7,867 bases of DNA from Candidatus Melainabacteria bacterium (GTDB taxonomy: Bacteria; Actinomycetota; Actinomycetes; Mycobacteriales; Pseudonocardiaceae). Numbering within the stretch: the first letter of the stretch is position 1; the number at the start of each line of letters is the position of its first letter. The notes beneath the pieces were generated by a model that did not search any database, was not told where the DNA came from, and was given only the letters and a program-made list of their open reading frames with translations. A program made the position numbers and the translations under genes. The stretch covers positions 1 through 7,867 of the forward strand of contig CAJCJE010000749.1 in NCBI GenBank assembly GCA_903970565.1, given 5' to 3'. This document shows, piece after piece, positions 1 through 6,897 of the stretch.

Positions 1-810
1 GACCTCGCCGCCGTGCACGAACAGGGCGCGGAGTTCTGGACCCTGGCGATGACCCGCGAGCTGGACGACCTGATCCTCGATCTGCGCACGAACGAACCGG
101 AGCTGGGCACCTGGAGCCTGCGCACCAGCGGCGACGCCGGCCGGGTACTGGCCTGTGACGCGCTGCTGCTGGCCCACCGGGACGAGGACTGGCTGGCCAA
201 CGAGATCGTGCTCTACCTCAAGCGCACCCTCAAGCGGCTGGATGTCACCAGTCGCAGCCTGGTCGCGCTGATCGAGCCGGACAGCTGCTTCGCCGGGTCG
301 CTGCTGGAACTGGCGCTGGCCGCCGACCGGTCCTTCCAGCTGTTCGGGGTATTCGAGGACATCGCCCCGGACGCCGAGCCGGCCGCGATCACGGTGGGGC
401 CGATGAACCTGGGGCCGCTGCCGATGGGCAACGACCTCACGCGGTTGCAGACCCGGTTCTTCGGCGACGAGGAGAGCCTTGTCGCGGTCGAGGCCAGGGC
501 GGGAGAGTCGCTGCTGGCCGAGGATGCCGAGGCACTGGGCCTGGTCACCTTCGCGCCGGATGACATCGACTGGGCCGAGGAGGTCCGGATCGCGATCGAG
601 GAACGGTCCAGTTTCAGCCCGGACGCGCTGACCGGCCTGGAGGCCAACTATCGCTTCGTCGGCCCGGAGACCATCGAGACGAAGATCTTCGGCCGGTTGA
701 CCGCCTGGCAGAACTGGATCTTCTACCGCCCCAACGCATCAGGCCCGGACGGCGCGCTGCGCCGCTTCGGCACCGGGCAGCGAGCCGATTTCGACCGGAA
801 GCGAGTCTGA
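1..810 (+). CDS. boxC: Benzoyl-CoA-dihydrodiol lyase BoxC, C-terminal part (5' end outside window)
   Basis: BoxC belongs to the enoyl-CoA hydratase (crotonase) superfamily. It acts in the cytoplasm on 2,3-epoxybenzoyl-CoA or its dihydrodiol, opening the ring to 3,4-dehydroadipyl-CoA semialdehyde and releasing formate. The frame is open from base 1, so about 269 residues are visible of a family length near 550, and the true start lies upstream. A GTG at 13 is in frame but is not a credible start. The C-terminal signature is clear: a segment reading RFVGPETIETKIFGRL, then TAWQNWIFYRPNA, then GALRRFGTGQR close to the stop, all typical of BoxC and not of ordinary enoyl-CoA hydratases. The stop at 808-810 is followed two bases later by the boxB start, so the two are probably translationally coupled. 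The N-terminal crotonase core cannot be judged. Identification is by recall of the family's C-terminal motifs, and I am confident of it. Confidence 0.92.
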   Translation, partial: DLAAVHEQGAEFWTLAMTRELDDLILDLRTNEPELGTWSLRTSGDAGRVLACDALLLAHRDEDWLANEIVLYLKRTLKRLDVTSRSLVALIEPDSCFAGSLLELALAADRSFQLFGVFEDIAPDAEPAAITVGPMNLGPLPMGNDLTRLQTRFFGDEESLVAVEARAGESLLAEDAEALGLVTFAPDDIDWAEEVRIAIEERSSFSPDALTGLEANYRFVGPETIETKIFGRLTAWQNWIFYRPNASGPDGALRRFGTGQRADFDRKRV

Positions 811-812
811 CC

Positions 813-2231
813 ATGACCTCCACCGCGGACTACTCCGAGAAGATCCCGAACAACGTCGAGCTGCGCGAGGACCGCCGGTTGCAGCGGGCGCTGGAGTCCT
901 GGCAGCCCAACTTCCTGAACTGGTGGGAGTCGATGGGCCCGACGCTGCCCACCGAGGACGTGTACCTGCGCACCGCGGTGAACGTCGGCCGCGAGGGCTG
1001 GGCGCATTTCGGGCACGTCGCGATGAAGGACTACCGGTGGGGCGTCTTTCTCGCCGAGCGCGACCGCGACCGGCAGATCGCCTTCGGCGCGCACAAGGGC
1101 GAGCCGGCCTGGCAGAAGGTGCCGGGAGAGTACCGGTCGGAGTTGCGGCGGCTGATCGTCATCCAGGGCGACACCGAGCCGGCGTCCGTTGAGCAGCAAC
1201 GCAATCTCGGCGCGACCGCGCCCAGCCTGTATGACATGCGCAACCTCTTCCAGGTCAACGTCGAGGAGGGGCGGCACCTCTGGGCGATGGTCTACCTGCT
1301 GCACGCCTACTTCGGCCGGGAGGGCCGCGAGGAGGCCGAGGAGTTGCTGCACCGCAACTCCGGCAGCGAGGACGCGCCGCGCATCCTCGGCGCGTTCAAC
1401 GAGGAGACCCCGGACTGGCTGTCGTTCTTCATGTTCACCTACTTCACCGACCGGGACGGCAAGTACCAGCTCGGCACGTTGAAGGAGTCCGCGTTCGACC
1501 CGCTGTCGCGGACCTGTGAGTTCATGTTGAAGGAGGAAGCGCACCACATGTTCGTCGGCACCACCGGCATCGACCGGGTGGTCGAGCGGGCCGTGCAGGT
1601 GATGCGGGAGCAGGACACCGACGACATCGCCGCGCACGGCGCCATTCCGCTGAAGGTGATCCAGAAGTACCTGAACTTCCACTATTCGGTGTCGCTGGAC
1701 CTGTTCGGCTCGGAAACCTCGACGAACGTGGCGAACTACTTCACCGCCGGCCTGAAGGGCCGGTGGTCGGAGGAGCGGCGCAAGGACGACCACGTCCTCA
1801 CCGACGACTCGATCATGGTCGACTCGGTCAACGACGGCGAGATCGGCCAGACCGAAGTGTCCGCGCTGGTCGGCCTCAACACCGACCTGCGCCGCGAGTA
1901 CATGGGCGACTGCCAGAACGGGGTCAACCGATGGAACAAGATCCTGGAGGACGCCGGCGTCAGCCAGCGGCTGAAGCTGCCCAGCGCGGCGTTCAACCGC
2001 AAGGTCGGCGCGTTCGCCGGGATCGAGGCCACGCCGGACGGCGAGCGGATCTCCGCGCCGGAGTGGGCCGCGCGTAACGCGGACTGGCTGCCGACCGACG
2101 TGGACAAGGCCCACGTGCGGTCACTGATGCGACCGGTGCACGAACGTGGCAAGATCGCCGCCTGGATCGCTCCGCCCCGGCAGGGCATCAACGGCAAACC
2201 GTTCGACTACGAGTACGTGCACCTCGGCTGA
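813..2231 (+). CDS. boxB: Benzoyl-CoA 2,3-epoxidase, oxygenase component BoxB
   Basis: BoxB is the diiron oxygenase that, with electrons from the flavin/iron-sulfur reductase BoxA, converts benzoyl-CoA plus O2 and NADPH to 2,3-epoxybenzoyl-CoA. The 472-residue length matches the family. Candidate diiron ligands lie in the expected order: E122 (in GDTEPAS), E152 and H155 (in EEGRHLW), D213 (in FTDRDG), and E242 and H245 (in KEEAHHMF). From memory, the Azoarcus evansii ligands are E120, E150, H153, D211, E240 and H243, a constant shift of two, so the iron site looks intact. The ATG at 813 is supported by a GGAAG about 11 bases upstream and by the two-base gap after boxC. The gene sits between boxC and a benzoate-CoA ligase, which fixes its role. 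No boxA is visible in the window; it may lie upstream or elsewhere. No frameshift or missing ligand was seen. Confidence 0.96.
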   Translation: MTSTADYSEKIPNNVELREDRRLQRALESWQPNFLNWWESMGPTLPTEDVYLRTAVNVGREGWAHFGHVAMKDYRWGVFLAERDRDRQIAFGAHKGEPAWQKVPGEYRSELRRLIVIQGDTEPASVEQQRNLGATAPSLYDMRNLFQVNVEEGRHLWAMVYLLHAYFGREGREEAEELLHRNSGSEDAPRILGAFNEETPDWLSFFMFTYFTDRDGKYQLGTLKESAFDPLSRTCEFMLKEEAHHMFVGTTGIDRVVERAVQVMREQDTDDIAAHGAIPLKVIQKYLNFHYSVSLDLFGSETSTNVANYFTAGLKGRWSEERRKDDHVLTDDSIMVDSVNDGEIGQTEVSALVGLNTDLRREYMGDCQNGVNRWNKILEDAGVSQRLKLPSAAFNRKVGAFAGIEATPDGERISAPEWAARNADWLPTDVDKAHVRSLMRPVHERGKIAAWIAPPRQGINGKPFDYEYVHLG

Positions 2232-2247
2232 AACAGGACCGCAGGCC

Positions 2248-3849
2248 ATGACCGAACTGCTCACCACCCCGTTCAATCCTGCTACGTTCAACGCGACAAC
2301 GTATCTGCTGGATCGGCACATCGACAACGGCGACGGCGCGCGGATCGCGTTGACCGGGGTGGCCGGTGAGGTCAGCTACGCGCAACTGCACGAGCAGGTC
2401 GGCCGTACCGCGGCCGGCCTGCGCGAGATCGGGCTGCAACCCGAGCAGCGGGTGCTGATGTTCATGGCGGACTCGCCCGAGTTCGTCACGGTGTTCCTGG
2501 CCGCGATGCGGCTCGGCGCCGTCCCGGTGCCGGTGTCCACCATGCTGCGGCCCAGCGGACTGGCCGAGCTGCTGCGGGACTCCCGCGCCCGGTTCCTCGC
2601 GGTGACCGCCGAGTTCGCCGAGACCGCGACGGCGGCCGTTGCCGACGCGCCGGAACTGCTCGGCGTGCTGACCGGTCGCGGCGCGGCCGTGCCCGGCCTG
2701 CCCGCCTTCGATCTCGATCGGTTGGCGCGCACCGAATCCGTCGACCCGCCCTACTCGACCACCGAGGACTCGCCCGCGTTCTGGCTCTACACCTCCGGGA
2801 CGACCGGGGCGCCGAAGGGCGCGATGCACCGGCACGGGTCGATCCGAGTCGTCTGCGAAACCTATGGCCGCCAGGTGCTGGGCATCCGCGCGGGGGACCG
2901 GTGCCTGTCCGCGGCGAAGACCTTCTTCGCCTACGGGCTGGGGAATTCGGTGCTGATGCCGTTGGCGGTCGGCGCGTCGGCGGTGCTGGAGCCGGCGCCG
3001 TCGCGGCCGGACCTGCTGGCCGCGCGGGTCAGGGAGTTCGGCGCGACGCTGTTCTTCGCCGGCCCGACCTTCTTCGCCAACATGGTCCGCGCGCAGCTGC
3101 CGGCCGACGCGCTGGCCGGGGTGCGGGTCGCCGCGTCGGCCGGGGAACCGTTACCCGGTGCGCTGTATCAGCGCTGGACCAGCCATTTCGGCGTGGACAT
3201 CCTGGACGGCATCGGCATGACCGAGATGCTGCACATCTTCCTGTCCAACCGGATCGGCGCGGTGCGGGCCGGCACCACCGGGGTCGCGGTGCCCGGCTAC
3301 GAACTGCGGATTCTCGACGACGCCGGCCGGGAGGTCGAGCAGGGCCTACCCGGCACGCTGTTCGTGCGCGGTGCCTCGATGGCGACCGGCTACTGGTCGC
3401 GCTATGCCGCGTCCCAACAGGTTTTCCAGGGCGAGTGGCTGCGGACCGGGGACACCTACGTCCAGGACGCCGAGGGCTACTACACCTGTCTCGGTCGGAC
3501 CGGCGACATGCTCAAGGCCAGCGGGATCTGGGTCTCTCCCGGTGAGGTCGAGAACCGGCTGCTCGCGCACGACGCGGTCGCGCAGGCCGTCGTGGTGGCC
3601 GCGCCGGACGCGGACGGGCTGGAGAAACCCGTTGCCTACGTGCAGTTGCAGGCCGGCCGGAGCACGACCGAGGCCGAACTCGTCGAGTTCTGCCGGCAGG
3701 GGATGCCCTCGTTCAAACGGCCGAGGAAGATCGTCTTCGTCGACCGCTATCCGATGACCGCGACCGGCAAGATCCGTCGCGTCGAACTGCGCGCAATGGC
3801 GGCGAACGTGCTCTCCGCCGCCATTGCGACCCCGGCCGCGCTGGCCTGA
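2248..3849 (+). CDS. bclA: Benzoate-CoA ligase (ANL superfamily)
   Basis: This 533-residue enzyme activates benzoate with ATP and CoA to benzoyl-CoA, AMP and pyrophosphate, the entry step of the box pathway. ANL motifs are complete: P-loop YTSGTTGAPKG at residues 181-191, GMTEM at 323-327, WLRTGD at 397-402, hinge region LGRTGDMLKASG at 415-426, and the catalytic lysine K508 in TATGKIRR. KTFFAYGLGNS at 224-234 is the aryl-binding segment characteristic of benzoate and 4-hydroxybenzoate CoA ligases, which separates it from acetyl- and fatty-acyl-CoA synthetases. The ATG at 2248 is chosen because it has AGGA nine bases upstream (2235-2238) and begins 16 bases after the boxB stop. The frame is open further upstream to 2146, but that would overlap boxB. 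Exact substrate preference (benzoate or a hydroxybenzoate) cannot be fixed from sequence alone; the neighbours favour benzoate. The symbol bclA follows usage for benzoate-CoA ligases near box genes. Confidence 0.9.
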   Translation: MTELLTTPFNPATFNATTYLLDRHIDNGDGARIALTGVAGEVSYAQLHEQVGRTAAGLREIGLQPEQRVLMFMADSPEFVTVFLAAMRLGAVPVPVSTMLRPSGLAELLRDSRARFLAVTAEFAETATAAVADAPELLGVLTGRGAAVPGLPAFDLDRLARTESVDPPYSTTEDSPAFWLYTSGTTGAPKGAMHRHGSIRVVCETYGRQVLGIRAGDRCLSAAKTFFAYGLGNSVLMPLAVGASAVLEPAPSRPDLLAARVREFGATLFFAGPTFFANMVRAQLPADALAGVRVAASAGEPLPGALYQRWTSHFGVDILDGIGMTEMLHIFLSNRIGAVRAGTTGVAVPGYELRILDDAGREVEQGLPGTLFVRGASMATGYWSRYAASQQVFQGEWLRTGDTYVQDAEGYYTCLGRTGDMLKASGIWVSPGEVENRLLAHDAVAQAVVVAAPDADGLEKPVAYVQLQAGRSTTEAELVEFCRQGMPSFKRPRKIVFVDRYPMTATGKIRRVELRAMAANVLSAAIATPAALA

Positions 3850-3855
3850 GTTCGG

Positions 3856-3868
3856 AGCCGTTGCGGCT
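3856..3868 (+). terminator. Small GC-rich hairpin after the ligase gene, possible terminator
   Basis: AGCCG (3856-3860) and CGGCT (3864-3868) form a perfect five-pair stem with a three-base loop, starting seven bases after the ligase stop codon. It lies in the 43-base gap between two convergent genes, where a terminator is expected. There is no T-run after it on either strand, so it is not a classical intrinsic terminator. A stem this short arises easily by chance in GC-rich DNA. Confidence 0.25.
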
Positions 3869-3895
3869 GCGCCGGGTTCAGCTGCGCCGGGTTCA
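3866..3895. repeat. Two perfect tandem copies of a 15-bp unit
   Basis: GCTGCGCCGGGTTCA occurs at 3866-3880 and again without spacer at 3881-3895, followed by GCT as the start of a third copy. The second copy contains the stop codon of the minus-strand secreted-protein gene (3893-3895). The unit is a multiple of three, so duplication would not have shifted a frame. The most likely origin is replication slippage; a role in transcript ends is only a guess. Confidence 0.85.
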
Positions 3896-4855
3896 GCTCT
3901 GCCGGAAGGTGTAGAGGTCGGTGGTGATCTCGCAGACACTCGGTTCGATGATCAGCACTCGCAGGTCACCGGTTGCCGGGTCGTAGTCGTCGCCCTCGAC
4001 CTCGAAGGTGCCGGTGCAGTCGCTGTTGAGTGGCAGTTCGCCCAGCGAGATGACATGAGCGGTGACGTCCTGGCCGTTCAACGCATGGGGCAGGTCGATC
4101 TCCAGCAGCTGCTTGGCGGTCGGGAACAGGTCGGTGTCCGGGTCGTCGGAGGAGCACAGCAGCCGGGTCGCGCTGAAGAACGTGCAGCCCTGAACGTCGC
4201 GGACCGGATGGTCGAGGTTGATCTGGAAGGCGATGTCGAGCGCGCCGCCGGTCTGCGGGGTCGACGGGTTGAGGATCGGCGTCGGGAAGACCAGCAACCG
4301 GCTCATGGTGTCCCACTCGCCGTTGACCATCCACCGCGAGTCCGGCGACACCGCGACCCAGGAGTTGTTCATCTCCTCGCCGGGCACCAGCGTGTGCGTG
4401 TAGTCGTAGTACGCCCCGCTGGGGGTGGTCACCCGGAACAGCTTCGAGGTCGGGTTGCTGCCGGCGTACTGGTAGTCGTCGAAGATGTAGCCCTGGGAGG
4501 AGTCCGGGTCGCCGATGTGCGACCAGTCCTCGTCGGAGAGGTCGGCCGGTACGGACAGGGAGCCGACGTAGTACTGGTACGGGGTGCCACCGGGCGGGTT
4601 GACCGTGGCCACGCCCTCGTTGTAGTACGGGGTGAACTCGGTGGTGTCACCGACCTGGGTCCAGCCGTTCAGGGCCGCCGCGTCGTGCGTGCCGGCGGCC
4701 TTGGCGACCTGGTGCGGCGCGGCCGGGGCCGGCGCGTTCGGGGCCGGCGCGTTCGGGGTTGGCGCGGCGCTCGCGAACGGCGTGCCGATACCCAGCACCA
4801 GCAGGGCGGTCGCCCCGATCAGCAGTCCGGTTGCGCGGAGTCTCGAACGCGGCAT
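3893..4855 (-). CDS. Secreted protein of unknown function with Ala/Pro/Asn-rich linker
   Basis: I do not recognise the family. From the ATG at 4855 the protein has 320 residues. A basic N-terminus (RSRLR) and a hydrophobic stretch at about residues 9-25 end at an ASA-A cleavage site near residue 30, a standard Sec signal peptide without a lipobox. A low-complexity linker with repeated NAPAP follows (31-47). The mature part is rich in Tyr, Asp and short beta-type segments. WVAVSPDSRWMVNGEW at about 166-181 and later strand-turn-strand stretches resemble beta-propeller blades, but this is only an impression. Four cysteines (224, 234, 280, 308) could form two disulfides. An upstream in-frame ATG at 4909 adds 18 residues. 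I prefer 4855 because the extra codons have poor G/C third positions, GGAAGGG (4866-4872) sits ten bases before 4855, and a longer basic leader is unnecessary. It converges on the ligase gene and its link to benzoate metabolism is unknown. Confidence 0.8.
   Translation of the reverse strand: MPRSRLRATGLLIGATALLVLGIGTPFASAAPTPNAPAPNAPAPAAPHQVAKAAGTHDAAALNGWTQVGDTTEFTPYYNEGVATVNPPGGTPYQYYVGSLSVPADLSDEDWSHIGDPDSSQGYIFDDYQYAGSNPTSKLFRVTTPSGAYYDYTHTLVPGEEMNNSWVAVSPDSRWMVNGEWDTMSRLLVFPTPILNPSTPQTGGALDIAFQINLDHPVRDVQGCTFFSATRLLCSSDDPDTDLFPTAKQLLEIDLPHALNGQDVTAHVISLGELPLNSDCTGTFEVEGDDYDPATGDLRVLIIEPSVCEITTDLYTFRQS
4725..4766. repeat. 15-bp in-frame tandem repeat encoding the NAPAP linker
   Basis: GGGGCCGGCGCGTTC is present at 4725-4739 and 4740-4754, with a decayed third copy starting at 4755. 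On the minus strand it encodes repeats of N-A-P-A-P just after the signal peptide of the secreted protein. The unit of five codons keeps the frame, so copy number could vary by slippage and change linker length without loss of the protein. Confidence 0.8.
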
Positions 4856-4898
4856 GAGACGTGATCCCTTCCGTCGACGGTCGGCAGACAACGTGAAG

Positions 4899-4904
4899 AG
4901 ATTA
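4899..4904 (-). promoter_or_regulatory. Candidate -10 element for the secreted-protein gene
   Basis: On the minus strand TAATCT lies about 44 bases before the preferred ATG at 4855 and fits the actinobacterial TAnnnT pattern. I see no convincing -35 hexamer at 16-19 bases upstream. If real, transcription would begin downstream of the alternative ATG at 4909, which would support the shorter protein. A six-base match is weak evidence. Confidence 0.2.
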
Positions 4905-4938
4905 CGCATCGGAGTGGACCTTGAGCCGCGAGTCGTGG

Positions 4939-4953
4939 GTGAACGTTTTTCAC
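4939..4953. promoter_or_regulatory. Inverted repeat GTGAA-N5-TTCAC between prpE and the secreted-protein gene
   Basis: GTGAA at 4939-4943 and TTCAC at 4949-4953 are perfect inverted arms around five bases, and flanking GG and CC can extend the pairing across a one-base bulge. It lies 18 bases beyond the prpE stop and upstream of the secreted-protein gene, in a locally less GC-rich stretch. It could be an operator for the secreted protein or a weak hairpin at the end of prpE. No T-run follows on the minus strand, so I favour an operator over a terminator, with little certainty. Confidence 0.3.
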
Positions 4954-4970
4954 TCCCGTACCGCTGTTGG

Positions 4971-6866
4971 TCAATAACTCGTTCCGGTCGGATCGTGGCG
5001 CAGGATCGGGCGCAGCGCGTCCAGCACGGCCGGGTCCTCGATCGTCGGCGGGACCGGTTCCTGGCGGCCTTCGGCGATGGCGCGCATGGACTTGCGCAGG
5101 ATCTTCCCGGACCGCGTCTTGGGCAGCCCCGCCACCACCGACACGTCCCGGAAGGCCGCGACCGGGCCGATGTCGGCGCGCACGGCGGCCACCAGTTCGG
5201 CGCGCAGTACCTCCGGGTCGACCTCGACGCCGGCCTTGAGCACGACCAGTCCGTAGGGGAGCTGGCCCTTGAGCGGGTCCCGCACCCCGATCACCGCGCA
5301 CTCGGCCACGGCGGGATGGCCGGCCAGCACGGCCTCCATCGAGCCGGTGGACAGCCGGTGCCCGGCCACGTTGATCACGTCGTCGGTGCGGCCCATCACG
5401 TACAGGTAGCCGTCGGAGTCGAGGTAGCCGCCATCGCCGGTGAGGTAGTAGCCGGGGAAGGCCGACAGGTAGGAGGCGACGTAGCGCTCGTCGTCGCGCC
5501 AGAGGGTGGGCAGCGTGCCGGGCGGCAGCGGCAGCTTGAGGCAGATCGCGCCCTCCTGCCCGGCCGGCAGCGGCTCCCCGGCCGCGTCCAGCACCCGCAC
5601 GTCATAGCCGGGGACCGCGACGGTCGGTGACCCCGCCTTGATCGGCAGCGGTTGCAGGCCGCGCGGGTTCGCGCAGATCGCCCAGCCGGTCTCCGTCTGC
5701 CACCAGTGGTCGACCACCGGCACGCCCAGCACGTCGCTGGCCCAGTGGTAGGTCTGCGGGTCGAGCCGCTCACCGGCCACGAACAGGGTGCGCAGGCCGG
5801 CGGTGTCGTGCTCGGCCAGCAGGGTCGCGTCCGGATCGGCCTTGCGGATCGCCCGCACCGCCGTCGGCGCGGTGAACAGCGCCTTCACCCCGTGCTCGGC
5901 GATCACCCGCCAGAACGCGCCGGCATCCGGCGTGCCGACCGGCTTGCCTTCATAGAGGATGGTGGTGCAGCCGCGCAGCAGCGGGGCGTAGACGATGTAG
6001 GAATGGCCCACCACCCAGCCCACGTCCGAAGCCGCCCAGAACACATCGCCGGGCTGGGCGTCGAACACCGCCTGCATCGAATACCACATCGCCACCGCGT
6101 GGCCGCCGTTGTCGCGCACCACGCCCTTGGGCTTGCCGGTGGTGCCGGAGGTGTAGAGCACGTACAGCGGATCGGTGGCGGCCAGCGGCACGCAAGCCGC
6201 GGGTTCGACGCCGTGCTGGGCCTGGTGCCAATCCAGGTCGCGGCCTTGGCTCAGCGCCGCCTCGCATTGCGGCCTCTGCAATACGATGCAGCAGGCCACC
6301 TTGTGCGCGGCCAGCTGCAGCGCCTGGTCGAGCAGCGGCTTGTATTCGACAACGCGGCCAGGCTCGATGCCGCAGGACGCCGAAACGATCAGCACCGGCG
6401 CGGCATCGTCGATGCGCTTGGCCAGTTCGGGCGCGGCGAAGCCGCCGAACACCACCGAATGCACCGCGCCGATGCGGGCGCAGGCCAGCATGGCGATGGC
6501 CGCTTCCGGCACCATCGGCATGTAGAGGATCACCCGGTCGCCCTGCTTGACACCCTGGCGCAGCAAGGCCCCGGCGAACAGCGCAACCCGGTCGCGCAGC
6601 TCGCGGTAGGTGTAGCGCGCGATGCTGCCGGTGACCGGGCTGTCGTAGATCAGGGCCAGCTGTTCGCCGCGCCCGCCTTCGACATGGCGGTCCAGCGCGT
6701 TGTAGCAGGTATTCAGCCGGCCGCCGGCGAACCAGCGATAGCTCGGCGCGGCGGAGTCGTCCAGCACCTTCTCCCAGGGCTGGTCCCAGTGCAGATGGGC
6801 GGCCTGCTCGGCCCAGAAAGCCTCGGGTTCGCTCAGTGAACGCTGGTGAATCTCGGCGTACGACAT
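4971..6866 (-). CDS. prpE: Propionyl-CoA synthetase-like acyl-CoA ligase (possibly chimeric)
   Basis: This 631-residue enzyme of the acetyl/propionyl-CoA synthetase branch of the ANL superfamily would convert propionate (or acetate) to its CoA ester with ATP. Features in order are the N-terminal ACS domain with AFWAEQA at 16-22 and the NTCYNALDRHV block at 52-62, P-loop YTSGTTGKPKG at 238-248, the DVGWVVGHSYIVY segment at 281-293, WWQTETG at 388-394, YLTGDGG at 474-480, hinge region MGRTDDVINVAGHRLSTG at 491-508, and catalytic K588 in KTRSGKILR. Length and motifs are complete and favour PrpE over Acs, which is usually longer. The ATG at 6866 has a strong GGAGGA six bases upstream. Codon choice changes near residue 305-325: by hand count GAA:GAG is 8:7 before residue 309 and 3:12 after, and GGG glycine rises from 2 to 8. 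The two halves may come from different organisms. Confidence 0.88.
   Translation of the reverse strand: MSYAEIHQRSLSEPEAFWAEQAAHLHWDQPWEKVLDDSAAPSYRWFAGGRLNTCYNALDRHVEGGRGEQLALIYDSPVTGSIARYTYRELRDRVALFAGALLRQGVKQGDRVILYMPMVPEAAIAMLACARIGAVHSVVFGGFAAPELAKRIDDAAPVLIVSASCGIEPGRVVEYKPLLDQALQLAAHKVACCIVLQRPQCEAALSQGRDLDWHQAQHGVEPAACVPLAATDPLYVLYTSGTTGKPKGVVRDNGGHAVAMWYSMQAVFDAQPGDVFWAASDVGWVVGHSYIVYAPLLRGCTTILYEGKPVGTPDAGAFWRVIAEHGVKALFTAPTAVRAIRKADPDATLLAEHDTAGLRTLFVAGERLDPQTYHWASDVLGVPVVDHWWQTETGWAICANPRGLQPLPIKAGSPTVAVPGYDVRVLDAAGEPLPAGQEGAICLKLPLPPGTLPTLWRDDERYVASYLSAFPGYYLTGDGGYLDSDGYLYVMGRTDDVINVAGHRLSTGSMEAVLAGHPAVAECAVIGVRDPLKGQLPYGLVVLKAGVEVDPEVLRAELVAAVRADIGPVAAFRDVSVVAGLPKTRSGKILRKSMRAIAEGRQEPVPPTIEDPAVLDALRPILRHDPTGTSY
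5890..5960. other. Probable junction between two compositional backgrounds inside prpE
   Basis: The interval covers residues about 303-326 of the prpE product, a strongly conserved stretch around EGKPVGTPDAGAFWR. To its right, codons resemble the downstream hydrolase (GAA, CAT, few GGG). To its left they resemble the box genes (GAG, GGG, CGG). The frame is continuous through it and there are no repeats, insertion-sequence ends or target-site duplications. Such a crossover in conserved sequence fits an assembly join or homologous recombination. The exact point cannot be placed by eye. Confidence 0.5.
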
Positions 6867-6872
6867 GCTGCT

Positions 6873-6878
6873 TCCTCC
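6873..6878 (-). promoter_or_regulatory. Strong ribosome binding site of prpE
   Basis: GGAGGA on the minus strand ends six bases before the ATG at 6866 and fixes that start. It is much stronger than the AGGA and GGAAG sites before the plus-strand box genes. Confidence 0.75.
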
Positions 6879-6881
6879 ACC

Positions 6882-6897
6882 ACAACTTTTTTGTTGT
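6882..6897. repeat. Short inverted repeat between hydrolase and prpE
   Basis: ACAAC (6882-6886) and GTTGT (6893-6897) flank a run of six T on the plus strand (six A on the minus strand). It fills half of the 30-base gap between the hydrolase stop and the prpE start. On the transcribed minus strand the loop is A-rich, so this is not an intrinsic terminator for the hydrolase transcript. It may only reflect a short AT-rich spacer. Confidence 0.35.

Noticed and set aside
723..2114. Long open frame of 463 codons on the minus strand, antisense to boxB
   Set aside because: It overlies boxB, which has intact diiron motifs. The predicted product is a low-complexity mix of Val, Arg, Leu and Gly, typical of antisense frames in GC-rich DNA.
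2146..2247. Upstream extension of the ligase frame
   Set aside because: It would overlap the end of boxB by 86 bases and add a Ser/Thr/Arg-rich leader not seen in the family. The ATG at 2248 has a ribosome site and correct spacing.
3824..4864. Open frame of 346 codons on the plus strand opposite the secreted-protein gene
   Set aside because: It overlaps the ligase 3' end and lacks motifs. The minus-strand product has a proper signal peptide, linker and cysteines.
4856..4909. Longer N-terminus of the secreted protein from the ATG at 4909
   Set aside because: The 18 added codons have weak third-position G/C bias and only lengthen the basic region before the signal peptide. I kept it as an alternative, not the main call.
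5890..5960. Mobile element or integration site as cause of the prpE composition change
   Set aside because: I saw no inverted repeats, target duplication, transposase or integrase, and the reading frame is unbroken. Recombination or misassembly in conserved sequence explains it better.
5652..6839. Open frame of 395 codons on the plus strand opposite prpE
   Set aside because: Antisense shadow: rich in His, Arg, Gly and Val, no recognisable domain, no ribosome site seen.
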